Of a DNA stretch of 64,000 bases, positions 34,970 through 50,631 are shown in pieces. The DNA is taken from positions 9,698,411 through 9,762,410 of the forward strand of contig OZ005690.1 in the NCBI GenBank assembly GCA_963930775.1. The letters are read 5' to 3'. Numbering within the stretch: position 1 is the stretch's first letter; the number at the start of each line of letters is the position of its first letter. This stretch comes from Cliona cf. orientalis (taxonomy: Eukaryota; Porifera; Demospongiae; Clionaida; Clionaidae). The position numbers and the translations under genes were made by a program. The notes beneath the pieces are model-generated. The model saw nothing but the letters and a program-made list of their open reading frames with translations. It did not search any database and was not told the origin of the DNA.

Positions 34970-36556
34970 TCACATTGTTTTAGTTGCTATTGACCATACC
35001 CTTTTAGGGTGATACATAAAAGTTCCACACATCATGTTTGGATGATTATCAAACATCTGTCGAGGATCACAATCCTGTATCCCGGGATGAAAATCATTAT
35101 TAACACACCCGTTTCTCGGTGGTAACTTAGGAAGGAGCGAAATATTTCGCAATATCAAAGTGTTTAAGTAGAGGCTCTCAATGTTGCACATCCACTCTAG
35201 GAATTCCACCGGTAGCAAAATGTCGTCTAAAATCAAATGTTTGTAGTTTATACACTCCTCTGTACAGGCTGGATAAAACACAGTGTCTAAGTTTCTCTCT
35301 TCGCAATCTTCAGTATTGGTACCAGAATGTGAACTCTTGACCTTGAAAGGAACTCTACCTGCCTGACAAATTTGGCTTTTCCTAAAGCAAATTGTCTGCT
35401 TGTGATTGGGAATGCTACGCAAAAAGCTTTGGATCATGTTGACGACAAACATTAGTGGCAGTCGCCGAAAATCGTCCAAGATTAGCTTTCGAAACTGTGG
35501 TCTCAGGATGAGTTGAGACAGGGTGATATTGAGGGTGTAGTCAGACGTACCTATTATACCCGCACTAAAAGAAAGATCGAATTTTGTCAACTTTAGTTCC
35601 TGTAGGGTGTTCATTTGATTCTTTATGATACCTGGTAAGTAGCGCATACACTCGCTTGGAAACTGCATCGAGATGTGCAGACATCTAAGGTGATTGTAAC
35701 CACGAGGTGGGGAAAATAGTGGAGTTATAACTTGAACAGTGTACTGCGAGCAGTTCAAAAGCTCAAGAGATTCAAGGCTTGAGTCTATGATCACACCGTA
35801 GGTAGTGAGAGAGTTTCTCCTATAACCAACTATCTGCTTGAGTATGCGATAAATTTCCCTGTCATTCGATGAGCAATACACTCTCACGTTTCTCAAACTG
35901 CTCAGTAATCTGATACTTGTTTCGGTTTCACGAAAAGTGCACCTGGGGACACATTTCATGTTGACTTCCATAGAACGAGGAAAGGCTCCTAAATCAACCA
36001 TCATTTGAGTGATTTTGCTCTCACTGTAGCTCGGGCACCTAAAGGGTGCCAAATAATATGGAGGGCTGTACATGAAGTGGGACTGAATGTGGCTTTTCAA
36101 GAGCTTGTTGACTACTAGCGCATCGAGATTATCCCTGTGGACAGAGAAAAGTAGTTCTCTCATTCGATGGCAAGCGTATGGACGATTTTGCTCCATGAAG
36201 TAGAGATGGCTGATGTAGTTAAAGAATCTTGTCGTCATGGATTCATTTCCATCTGTCGAGCTCAGTGTCAACAGCTCGCCCTCCTCTCTTGAAGTGGCAA
36301 AGTAGGTGGCCCATATGCTATCCTTCAGTGTAGCCATATCCCTCCAGATATCTTCGACATCTATACCCATGGCTACGTCAGTCTTGGCTAACTTGTAGAG
36401 TTGAAACGGTGGCACTGCCCTTAGTAGCCTCTCCCTCCAGGTCTTGGGAAGCATGGCTAGGTACGCTACAGGATAGCACTCAACTCTGCTCAAGATGTAG
36501 AGAAACGACTGATCTTGAAGTGAAATGGTTCCAAAAGACGATGTAGTCGCGTCCAT
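34970..36556 (-). CDS. Uncharacterised 528-residue protein, LRRC41/BC-box-like N-terminus
   Basis: A single open frame without introns, ATG at 36554-36556, TGA at 34970-34972. Residues 36-74 contain LPKTWRERLL...VPP...L...T...GI....IWRDM. This recalls the start of LRRC41-like substrate receptors, where an LP...LL...P...L pattern binds Elongin BC. The rest alternates short Leu-rich stretches (SLESLELLNCS, LQELKLTKFDL, FRKLILDDF, YKHLILDDILL, LYLNTLILRNISLL), suggesting degenerate leucine-rich repeats. Function as a cullin-ligase receptor is inference. Lack of introns amid intron-rich neighbours may mean retroposition or simple ancestry. It lies 315 bp upstream of DDB1 in the same orientation. 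I do not recognise a specific orthologue. Confidence 0.75.
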   Translation of the reverse strand: MDATTSSFGTISLQDQSFLYILSRVECYPVAYLAMLPKTWRERLLRAVPPFQLYKLAKTDVAMGIDVEDIWRDMATLKDSIWATYFATSREEGELLTLSSTDGNESMTTRFFNYISHLYFMEQNRPYACHRMRELLFSVHRDNLDALVVNKLLKSHIQSHFMYSPPYYLAPFRCPSYSESKITQMMVDLGAFPRSMEVNMKCVPRCTFRETETSIRLLSSLRNVRVYCSSNDREIYRILKQIVGYRRNSLTTYGVIIDSSLESLELLNCSQYTVQVITPLFSPPRGYNHLRCLHISMQFPSECMRYLPGIIKNQMNTLQELKLTKFDLSFSAGIIGTSDYTLNITLSQLILRPQFRKLILDDFRRLPLMFVVNMIQSFLRSIPNHKQTICFRKSQICQAGRVPFKVKSSHSGTNTEDCEERNLDTVFYPACTEECINYKHLILDDILLPVEFLEWMCNIESLYLNTLILRNISLLPKLPPRNGCVNNDFHPGIQDCDPRQMFDNHPNMMCGTFMYHPKRVWSIATKTM

Positions 36557-40907
<4,351 letters not shown>

Positions 40908-43442
40908 ATGTCCAGAGGTCAGATCGAGCCCATGGCTGGTAGTCGAGTGAATCGAAGAGTCATTGCAGTGATTGCATTGGTTGTAATTGCTTTGCTGCTT
41001 TCTCAGTTGTTTAAGTATGGACCTATCTCCAAATCAGGTAAGCTATTAAACTTGTTAGAGTGCGCATGAGCTCTGTGAGTATCATGTTGTGTATGCATGT
41101 ACACGTAGTTGGGAGTACGTACTGAGCTCCTTGCCGGTGAAACATCCAGCGCTGGGGAGGGGGGGAGGGATTAGCACTAGTACTAGTAGTCTGAGTCTCG
41201 CTAGCCACACTTTTCATTGAAGGTACCTTTTCTTTATTCGCATGCAGCAAACAAGAATAACGATCCCAAGTCCATTCCGCCGGATGACAAAGTGAACCCA
41301 GTCCTACAGAAATCCACAGATGAGACTGAACTGGTGGATGAATTTATGCTTAATTCTGATCACCAGAATCAATTATCGGATACACAAAGGCAAAATGTAA
41401 TGCTTAAAGAGTCTGAGGATGTACCTGGAGATCTCCATCAGTGGGGAATACCCCTAGCCAAGAATCACAAGATACAGCCCAAAAATCAATCACAGAATGT
41501 GAAGGCAAGATCACCAAATAGCCGTCTGTCTGATCATTCAAATGCTATTGAATTTCATCGAATATCACATTCTAAGAACAATTATCAGCAGAATAAGAAT
41601 TATTCTCAAGCTCCCAGCAATGTCTTACCAGTCTCTCATCGACTTAATACTAGTGCTATGCTTAACCACTTCAGTTTACCATCAAAATTCAACAAATCGA
41701 AAGCTATTAGTTCTAATCGTCTTCCTGGAGGATCACTATTTCATAACACAAACGCTAAGCCACTCCAGCAAGTGTTGGGTGGTCACGATCGTACAGAGAA
41801 GCAAAAAAATACAAAAAATGATGCTTGTTCGTCATTCCATGAGCAAGTGGTAAAATTTAATCCTACGTTCCTACCCATCCCAGTGTGCGGCTCAAAGGAC
41901 TACCCAATGCACACAGTCCACTGCTATCAATCATCTATGAGTATTTCACCCTATCAACAGTCTACATCACTCAATGAAACAATGACGCTTGTTGGTGATT
42001 CAGAAGTAACTGTGGGTATGGGTGTTACCTGTGTCTTTCAGAATATCGCCATCAATGGTCAAAATGTTATGCAATCCCTTAGAGACTGCGCTCGTATCTG
42101 TGATGTCCGAAATTCCAAATCTCTGTTCCTATTGGACGGTAAACTATCGCAGTGCCCCGTCCCTACAATATCGTTACTAATGAATAAGACGGATCAGCAT
42201 GACTACACTAGGAACTTTGTTCAGGAGTTGCTCATGCTCAATAAAAAGAAGCACCTTGACCCTTCGCAATGCCGCCGTTGGATCAATAAGACTGCACTAT
42301 TCTTCATCGCAAATGAGCCGTACAACATCTATTTTCAATTTCTGACCTACTATAACGTATTTTTAACGATGAACCTCTTATCATCGACAAAAGATGGTGC
42401 ATCTAGAGGCTTGGCATCTTTCAGAAGTGATCCTCAAGATATAGTTCTTGTGCGACTCTCAGATGCAACTGACTACAAGTTCGGAAACTTTGAACGAGAC
42501 CTATTCCCTCAACTAATTGTTCTGAGTCAGCTCGGTAATTCAGCAAATAATTCTGAATCTGTAGGCAGAGATGGTGATGATATTACCTGTTTTCAGAAGG
42601 TCGTGAAAGTACCGTGGGCCTACTCAGCATTCCCTTTTCGTAGCGTTGTTGACAGCAGACTGAAAAATCAAGCCCTCAAGTGCTACAATACTGTTCAAAA
42701 TCTAGCAAAAACTGTTTCACAAACTAATGAGCATGAAGACACACTAACACAGAGCAATATTGATCAGCACGAACAGAATGTAAATTACAGGGAGTTACGA
42801 TTTGCTGCTGGAAAATCACAAACTATTTCAAATTCAGTCATACCCAGTATGATAGTCTTTCGGTCATTGGTTCTTCATGTTTGTGGAATTACCGAACGTG
42901 TAGCCCCGGATGATCATTTACAAGGAAGTGATATACTTAAATCATCAATACCTGGAGGCAAATTGGTGGTTAGGAAAAATTTTCCCTTAAAAGTTGTTGT
43001 GATTCAACGAAAGCCGTACCTTCGTCACGGACTGGACCACCCCAATCTATTCCAACGCATACTCACCAACGAAGCCGAACTATTAACCACTCTAACGAGG
43101 AATATTTCCAGGGACTTACTTGATGTGAAATCCGTCTACATGGAAGACTTGGACATTTGTGACCAAGTGAGGGTTGCTCACAGTGCTGATATTTTGATTG
43201 GGGTCCATGGCGCTGGGCTGGTTCATTCGTGGTGGATGAGAGAGAGTGGAGTGCTATTAGAACTAGTTCCACTGACTAAATTGGATCGACCGACGTACAA
43301 GATCCTTGCAGGATTGATAGGAAGGAAGTACTACAGTGTCATTCTTAAGAATAGTCCACAAAAACACCACAGCTCTGTTAACGTTAGTGCAGTGCTAGAG
43401 TTGTTAGCTAAAATCACCAAAGAATGGACGGCTGTTGCGTAG
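40908..43442 (+). CDS. GT61-family glycosyltransferase, type II membrane protein, 774 residues
   Basis: Exon 1 is 40908-41037 and exon 2 is 41248-43442 (stop TAG); GT-AG intron, phase 1. The start chosen gives a short basic cytoplasmic tail and one hydrophobic segment (about residues 18-34, VIAVIALVVIALLLSQLF), typical of a Golgi/ER type II enzyme. A long Asn/Ser-rich stem follows. The C-terminal part carries the hallmark GVHGAGLVHSWWM (HGAGL at 697-701) and LLELVPL, as in EOGT/POMGNT2/XylT-like family 61 transferases, which add sugar to glycoproteins in the secretory pathway. Donor and acceptor are not predictable from sequence alone. The second ATG, eight codons downstream, is an alternative start. 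It is tail-to-tail with a Roc-COR-death gene, and the pair recurs at 61.5-64 kb. Confidence 0.85.
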
Positions 43443-43958
43443 ATATTATGGTATTCAGAGGCCAAATAGATTTGCCACGAGAGTTTATAGTAAATAATAT
43501 TATTTTATATTTTGAAGCAGCCGCACGATGTATTTACATTATGTGCACCATAATAATAATTATTAATAATCCTATACACATTAATCTTAAGGGGAGATCA
43601 ATAATAATTATTATTGTAAGACACATGTAACATAATCTGAACACCTGCAGTGAACATACACCACATCAGTTGAAGGAAATGGGCTATAGTTATATGAACA
43701 CTGAGAATTGTCCCCTTCCTCCTATTAATCATGATACATGTTACATGTGTCTCAGATGTACACACAAAATTAGTTCCGGGGATAGGCAAAAATAACTATT
43801 GTCTAGATCTGTGAACTATGAAACAGCTAATTAATTAGCTAATAACTAGGCACATGTATTATAAGGGGAACTAGCTACACATAAACAATTTACGTACAGC
43901 TTAATAAACAATAGAGGGAGAGCCTGGATATTATTACTGCACACGTATGTAGTTAGAG
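43443..43958. other. Tail-to-tail spacer between GT61 and Roc-COR-death genes
   Basis: AT-rich 3' UTR/intergenic DNA with AATAAA-like hexamers (e.g. around 43904 on the plus strand). It is largely colinear with 62651-63107, so it belongs to the segmental duplication. No gene seen. Confidence 0.65.
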
Positions 43959-46900
43959 TTAGGATAAATACTTTTTCTCAAGATCGTTAGCAAGTGCAGT
44001 TTCACCAACAGATGGGGACCTCAGAGCATCAACTGTTACTGACCAGGTAAAGGGTCGCTTCAATTGCTTCTTCCACTTAGCAAAAATTTCAAAAAAGCAA
44101 TCCTGAATATCTCCACGTTGCTGATGACCGATGCGCTCTATGAATACCTGATCAATATCCAGATGAAGAGCTATCATTTCCCATTTGTTTGTCTTTGTTG
44201 CCACTTCATCCATCAGTAGTGCAAGGGTAGGTTCCGAGCCAATTGTTACATTGCCAACATTAGCTGCTGTAATGAAAATTGCAACGTTATGTGTAGATTC
44301 ATACAATTACTGCAAACATCATAGTCAAGTTCCTATGCACTCCTACATCCATGTACAAAAATTAATTTCAAGGAGTGTTTTCAAGTGTGAGACATTACAG
44401 CAAAACTCTCGTGGGCTTCTATTCGGGAGATTATGTTGTTGGTATTATTAACTTACCCACATTTGAAGCTGAAGTAGTGAACCAAGGGAGTTGCTTGGTG
44501 TTTAGTTTCACTGCTCGTTTTCTTAAATTTTTTGAACATTTCATCGACCAATTTTGATCATCATCATCCTGTACTGCTGTTCCATGTGGTTTCTCCTTGC
44601 CACAATCAATGTCACAAGAGAATCCAATGCTTACTTTCATCTTGGTTGGACTGTAGGACAAGCATTTAGCAGCTGCATACCACAGAGCTTCATTGATGTT
44701 TCGTCTGATGTCACAAAGGAACTTTCTGTCACAAGTCGAATAAACTTCAATGTGCGACGTCCTGTCTACGATGACTACATTACCCAGGGGCACAACGGAC
44801 AGTGCCTTTTGTCCTTGTTGTATGCATTCAGATACCTCAAATTCGATAAGATTCCGCCTGTGTGTAAGTGTGCTAGAAGTGCTTTCTATAGCCCAGTTTG
44901 GGAGCTTAGCTAGAAAAGCGATTGAGGCACAGAAGAGGCCTCGTGGTGAATATCCATCTGGAAAGGAAATCATTAGGGGGTCGATGTTAGCAGCATGCAT
45001 ATGATCAATAATTAACTGCAAGAATTGGGAGTTGACATCATTATGCTCAAGAGCCAATACACAAGGAATGAAGAATCGTTGATTACCAGCGATATCTGCA
45101 ACTATGCAGAGCTGCTTCAAAAGCTCAAAGAGATCATCTTGTGAAAAGGTATCGTTTAAACCTTGCTGAAGGGATTCAACTTTCTGCATCATGCTTCGTT
45201 CAAAGATACCTGTTGTACGAAATTGGATACGCTCCTCACTAGAAATTCCAGTATTGGGAGCATCACAGTCGAAACTTTGCACAATGATGTTTGATACTTT
45301 GTTAAGGAGAAATGCTGGTGCAATAAACACTAAATTGGGAAGAAATTTGCTGAAGTAGAGAACAAGATTAAGCTCATCAAAAAGCTCAAGAGCTTCGATA
45401 ACATCATCTTGTTCATTCATCATGATATTCTCCTTTTTAGCCATATCTTCACATTCTTGCAAGCTCAGAAATGGCCTGTGCTTTTGTTGCTCTTTGAGGA
45501 GATTGAGAAATAGAAACCAGCGAACTGGTACTCGAATTTTTACACTTTTTGTGAAATTTTCGATATTAGTGTGAAGGTCATCGATTACATTTCCATTAGT
45601 AGACCATCCTGCTTCGCTTCCATCAATGCTAAAGATTGGCTTTTCACTGTGGCGAGATGGAGTAAATGCCTCACATTTTCTGGATTCAATATATGGCTGA
45701 ATGCACTTGTATACTTCACTTCGCTTTTCATCCAAAGCAGGAGCATCATTGCACTTATCTTTGAACATTCCAATGATAGCAAATTGTGGTTTGGGGGTGC
45801 GTCCACGTGTGCACCGTTCACTGTTTCGATCAAAAACACATGAACTTATTGTGCGAAGTGATTGCTCAATATAAGTCTTATTTGATACCTGCATATCGTC
45901 AGGAACAGTGTACTTTATGCCACCAATTTCATAATCAAATTGTGGACATTTCATCAAAGGCTCATTCAGCTTGTGCACTAAGAAATGGATGGATGAACTT
46001 CGAACAAACATCGGCATTATTTCTTGAAATTGTGGTTGACCACCCGTATCAACAATATAAATCAACCTCATCCCTTTTAAGCATTTCAATTTTGATAGCT
46101 TGGGATTTTTCTGGATCAACTGTCTTAACTGCTCCAATACTTTTCTTCTCAGACTTCTATTTGGAACTGGTCTCTCTTGTATCACGATTGAGGAATCTGG
46201 TCTTTTTTGCTTATATATTGTCTTGGCTACTAAACCATCTAACTTTTTGTTGTCAGTGATATACCACTTAACTTTTGATCCATCTTGCGATTGAGTAACG
46301 ATGGTGTGCATTTCCAATAATTCATCCTTAAATTCAGATACAATGTCAACCACTGGAACTACCTGATCTGCCTCGGTTGCTAGGGCTGTACTTTGTCTAC
46401 CTCCGGTCGGTCTCTTCCTTCCAGAAAGTATTGCTTTGAAGTGACTCTTGCCAGTTCCCGGGGGTCCAAAAACACCACACTTAGCTGCACATATCTCCAC
46501 CTCTGCATCCATTAACGCTTTATCAAGAAAATCTTCACCAGAATCTGTAACGAGCAATATTGATTCATAAACCAACTAGATAGGTGTATTGTTAGCAGTC
46601 ATTATTAATTTTATTAGGGGTAGAGAAGGTCCCCCAGATGCATGCACCTTGTATAGAGCTGTGCATGACTGTAGCTATGCGCTCATGATGCGTGGTTGCA
46701 CAATTGCTGCAAGTATAGATATACAGTATAATATAGCTAGTATTTTGGTACCGTGAAATTTACTCTCGTATAGCTATATCATAATAATATTATAAGTAGT
46801 AAAATCTAGGGAGTGTTTGCATACCTGAAGGCTGTGAATTATCAGACAATATTGTGGAATGATTTGATATATCAGGTTGAGTATTCAAGGGGGATTCACT

Positions 46901-47155
46901 AGTATGAGATTCTTCTTGTGTACTTGGTCCAGGTGTGGCTGGGGGTACTAGTTGTAATTCTAATTCACTCTCTGAATGATCTTCTATATCAGAACTAATT
47001 GAAGCATTCTGCAACTGTGCTTGATTAGGTGTAGTTGATGACTTTGCAAATATGTCATCATCCTCATAATCAGATGAAGATGAGCAAGAGCTACTGGTTA
47101 CTTTCCGTTTCTTGGTAAGAGGCGTAATTAACACATTCTCTTTTATTTCATCCAA
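43959..47155 (-). CDS. Roc-COR-death domain protein with acidic, NLS-bearing N-terminus
   Basis: Exons, in transcription order: 46825 to about 47155, 44457-46544, 43959-44266 (stop TAA). The N-terminal exon is Ser/Asp/Glu-rich and has KKRKV, a classic nuclear-localisation motif. The large exon starts after TTACAG at 46545, chosen because only this acceptor fits the phase of the upstream donor. It holds P-loop GPPGTGKSH, a G3-like DTGGQ, a G4-like MFKDK, then a COR-like region (VRWFLFLNLL...LSLQECE...LYFS). A Cys/Trp block follows (FSCDIDC...QLPWF) before the last exon, a death domain (KWEMIALHLDI...WKKQ). No ankyrin repeats. The architecture matches the C-terminal half of the gene at 2-15 kb. 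Start unresolved: an ATG at 47203-47205 is out of frame with this exon, so an upstream exon or a frameshift is possible. Probably a death-fold signalling GTPase (inference). Confidence 0.8.
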
Positions 47156-47433
47156 TTCTCTTTTGCAGGATTACAAATAATTTGATCTATTTCTTTAGCA
47201 GCCATGCTAAGAGATCCAGCAATTTTGATAACAAAAATCATTTTAACAAAAATGATCACATGAATTAGTTAAATTGCTAGCAGCAAAAAGGAGATGCTGT
47301 AAACTCCAGTCAGTTTCACCTTAAATTACAGTGTCTTCTAAAGATAACAGCATAAAGTCTCTGATTTGAAAGCATCTTGGTTGAGGTGCTGGATATCTAA
47401 GAGAAAAACAGTCATACATTGTCATAACATAAA

Positions 47434-47532
47434 CGCTAAATTTAGGTACTCTATATTGCTGTGGGTTGCCTAAATTTAGGCACTCTACTGGACACGACAT
47501 GCATACAACCTGTGGGTTACCTAAAATTAGGT
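47434..47532. repeat. Cluster of ACCTAAATTTAGGT-type palindromes (left)
   Basis: Three copies or variants: 47434-47448, 47468-47481 and 47519-47532, spaced by 34-51 bp. They lie upstream of the Roc-COR-death gene start. The repeated flank GTGGGTT precedes two of them. Confidence 0.7.
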
Positions 47533-47655
47533 ATAGTAATTACCTCTGTTTACCACACAGCGCTTAATTTTCAACCACGCCTCCTAAGTATTGGCCACAC
47601 CCCTTAATTAATGGTCATCCAAATTATGCTAGTTGGAATTGACACGTGTTAATGG

Positions 47656-48297
47656 TAGTCTGGGTGCCAGCCCCTTCACAAGAGGAGGAAGGGTCTGGTA
47701 CACTTCGCATCAGCGACTTGTTCTTCACACCCCACGGGTACCATGGGGCGACAATTGAGTATGAAAGCGTCATCCATACGTATTGTGACGTATACTTGCG
47801 TAAGTTCGTGCATTCCATAGCGATACCCATACCAATAATCTGAGTGCAGCTAGCTAGATCGAACGGATAGTAAAATCGGATCGCCTTTGTGCTTAGTCAT
47901 AGATTTGCCTATCAGTGCTCTTAGCCAAGATCGCGCTGACTGAATAGCTGACAAGCTGTGCTTCTCTCGGGTACGTTTTGAGGGCCAAGTGCATGAAGCG
48001 CTTTTGGGAAGTACGAGACTAGGCCTGGCCTTGCGTTTAGTGGATAAGAAGAGCAGCGGGCGAGCGTGTCTGGTCTTCATTGAACCTGCAAATATCGTTT
48101 GATCGCGTTCATAAAGAACGATAGTAGCCATTTCAAACTGGACCCCCCGTCAAGCCCCGTCTATTTAATTAGCACTTCCGAATTTATGTTCACACCCACT
48201 TCGTTAGAGCTACTTTTGCCGACTCAGCAGAACAAGTTGCTGATGCGAAGTGTACCAGACCCTTCCTCCTCTTGTGAAGGGGCTGGCACCCAGACTA
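47656..48297. mobile_element. 642-bp element, TAGTCTGG ends, 9-bp target duplication
   Basis: Terminal inverted repeats of about 68 bp beginning TAGTCTGGGTGCCAGCCCCT, almost identical at both ends. TGTTAATGG flanks each side (47647-47655 and 48298-48306). A 9-bp duplication with long terminal repeats suggests a Mutator-like (MULE) element. Inside, a 93-codon minus-strand frame (47850-48131, starting MATIVLYERDQ) is not a transposase and could be captured host sequence. Confidence 0.85.
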
Positions 48298-49294
48298 TGT
48301 TAATGGCTGCTCAGCTACATGTATAGAATATTCAATAAAGTTGGGCCTGGGTTTGTAGGTAGATATTAATTCTACAACAGTTATACAATTGATAGCCTTA
48401 AATCCTGCGCTTCCCTTATGGTTATATAGAATGTGTGGCTCACCAAAGGGTGGGGGGACATTGTCCTTGTGTGCCTATGCTGAATCCAGAATCAGTCACT
48501 ATCATGGCCTAGCTTATCATTTTCTTTGCTAGATAGCCAGCCTATCCACATGAATCTATATACTGCACGGTGAGCCACACATAGGTATTGTCATTCTGAG
48601 TCACCTAAATGTCAGGCCTAGCCCTGATTGAACACTATACAGCCTAGTCTAGTATATAGCTCGAGGCATTCTATTTAATCCCCACCGTGACCTATGATTG
48701 ACATGCAGCCAGACTCATGGCTGTGCTAAATTATAGTTAAAACTGAGCGAATTTAGTTCATGCAGGTTTTAGTGTACGGAAAAAATAATACACAGAACAC
48801 AATAAGCGTAGCTGCACTTACCTACCGCTAGCAGTTATCAGGAGCCATGTTGATCTTCGATGACAGCTGCAAAATTCGGAGGTCAAAGTTCATGTAGAAG
48901 CGGGATCTTGGAAGCACTGCTGCTGTCTGAGCCTGGGTTCGAAGCTACCTTCACAGCGCGATGGTGGTATCTCCGGTAAATACAAAAAGAGAGGATTCAA
49001 AATGATGATTATTTGCACCTACTATTTGGTAAGCCTTTTCCGTTTTTGATAGTGCTATTATCCAAGGGCTAGCTAAAATCATTTTTAATATAGCTAGCTA
49101 GCTGTACAACTATGATGTGTCTGTGTGGCCCGGGATAGTAGAATCCACTAAAGCGGAGTAAGAAGTGGAGTGGAGTTGAAGGCAGTAATTCAACATTAAT
49201 TTTAATAAGAGTATGATTTCCTTAGTAACAGTTTTGAGTCATTGTTTTCTACTTAGTGTGCTTTAATTAGAAACGGTGTTGGAGTACTGCCTGT

Positions 49295-49870
49295 CCCAGT
49301 GTCTCCCCGTGTACACTGTCCCCCCAGATACTCTGCACTAGAGCCACGTGCTCCCCCCCTCCCCCGGCATGAACTCTAGAGTAGAATGTCGTAGATCCTC
49401 TCCAGTGTTACATGTCCCCACACAGAGAAGCGTTGGGGGGGGGGGGGGGGGGAGGGGGGGAGGGATCTGCCGGGGAATGCTAGAGCCATCCCACTATGCT
49501 CAGGGCAAAGAAGGGGGACTAAGCTCCCTCATTTTTGGAATAGGTGTACTTATTTGTATGCCATTACACTATCAAACTACTCCACTGCATGAGGGTCAAA
49601 TTTTCCTATAGGAGCATGCCTAACTTTTTGTTTTTCCTGCCACTTTGACTTAGCTAGCTACCTAGTTATAATATATGCCGTGAAGGCTGATTCTGTACAT
49701 ATGGGGACATTAACCATGGGTCAGCTACGCCAGACTATGGGGACACATAGCCCTAGAAAGGACACGTGGCTCTAGTGTCAAATGTCCTAAGGAGACACCC
49801 TACTCTATTGAAGTACATCCCCGAGGACATACTACCCTAGGGTACAGTGTCCGGGGGGACAACTTTTGGT
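49295..49870. repeat. Foldback sequence with G runs
   Basis: Inverted blocks: GCACTAGAGCCACGTG near 49334 against CACGTGGCTCTAGTG near 49761, and GTACACTGTCCCCCC near 49311 against an inverse at about 49841-49858. It contains G runs at about 49436-49452 and 49869-49891. Perhaps a degenerate transposon. Confidence 0.45.
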
Positions 49871-49941
49871 GGGGGGGGGGGGGGGGGGGGGGGATCATGT
49901 GACACTATAAGAACAGTCTCCACTAAAGCAAAATGAAATAT

Positions 49942-50150
49942 TGGGCCACAGTATTGTAGCAGTACCTAAATTTAGGTTGTGGCTGGCCACCATAGGTGCC
50001 AGATCTTATTGTGGTACCTAAATTTAGGTATCTACCTCTATAGCGTACTCCAAACTGTGAATATTGGGCCGTAGTATTGTAGTAGTGCCTAAATTTAGGT
50101 AGTAACTAGCAATCACTGATGGATTTTACTGTGATGCCTAAATTTTTGGC
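49942..50150. repeat. Tandem unit of about 123 bp with ACCTAAATTTAGGT palindromes
   Basis: The unit GGGCC(A/G)..AGTATTGTAG..GT(A/G)CCTAAATTTAGGT occurs twice (starting about 49943 and 50067). Palindromes sit at 49964-49977, 50016-50029, 50087-50100 and, decayed, 50136-50150. Confidence 0.7.
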
Positions 50151-50631
50151 ATCTGGCTGCCTCATATTCAGGACCTCTAATAATTTTGTTTTCATTTGGA
50201 CAAAAATTGTTGTCATCTGTACATTTTTGATGACCATGCTTACGTTAATGTCAATATTCTCTCTTCTGTAGGACACCTATAATTAACCTGAGCTGTCTTT
50301 GCACTTAAATTCAACTCACTGTCTGATATTTCAAGCAGTGATGCTCAAGGGAGGACATGGAGTGTAAAAACTAATAGAATCAGACTGATGTTTTTGAATA
50401 TGTTTCATTTTGAGAAATATTTTGTTGATTTTTTAGGTGCCATACTAAAAATTTAAGATATTTTTTGTATTCTCTTAGATTGTAGTGTTCCTGAAAGAAT
50501 TGAGAAGAATCATTCCTATTTTAACAATTTGTTGAATTACTATCACTTTACATCATTTGTCCAGCATCCATGCTAAAGAAATAAATGATTTTTACTACCA
50601 TTATTAAAAAATGCTAAGAAAATAGATAATT

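Larger units (their letters stand above)
47206..50631. other. Repeat-rich intergenic region, no supported gene
   Basis: Contains a 642-bp MITE-like element, clusters of the palindrome ACCTAAATTTAGGT, a foldback with G runs (about 49295-49870) and, from about 49940 to 50690, diverged sequence resembling the 5' region of the Roc-COR-death gene in inverted orientation. Confidence 0.6.

Noticed and set aside
44554..44913. Plus-strand 119-codon frame
   Set aside because: Antisense to the COR/Cys-Trp region of the minus-strand Roc-COR-death gene.
49942..50150. Repeat-spacer pattern resembling a CRISPR array
   Set aside because: Few irregular copies in a eukaryotic intergenic context; the repeats are palindromes within a larger tandem unit.
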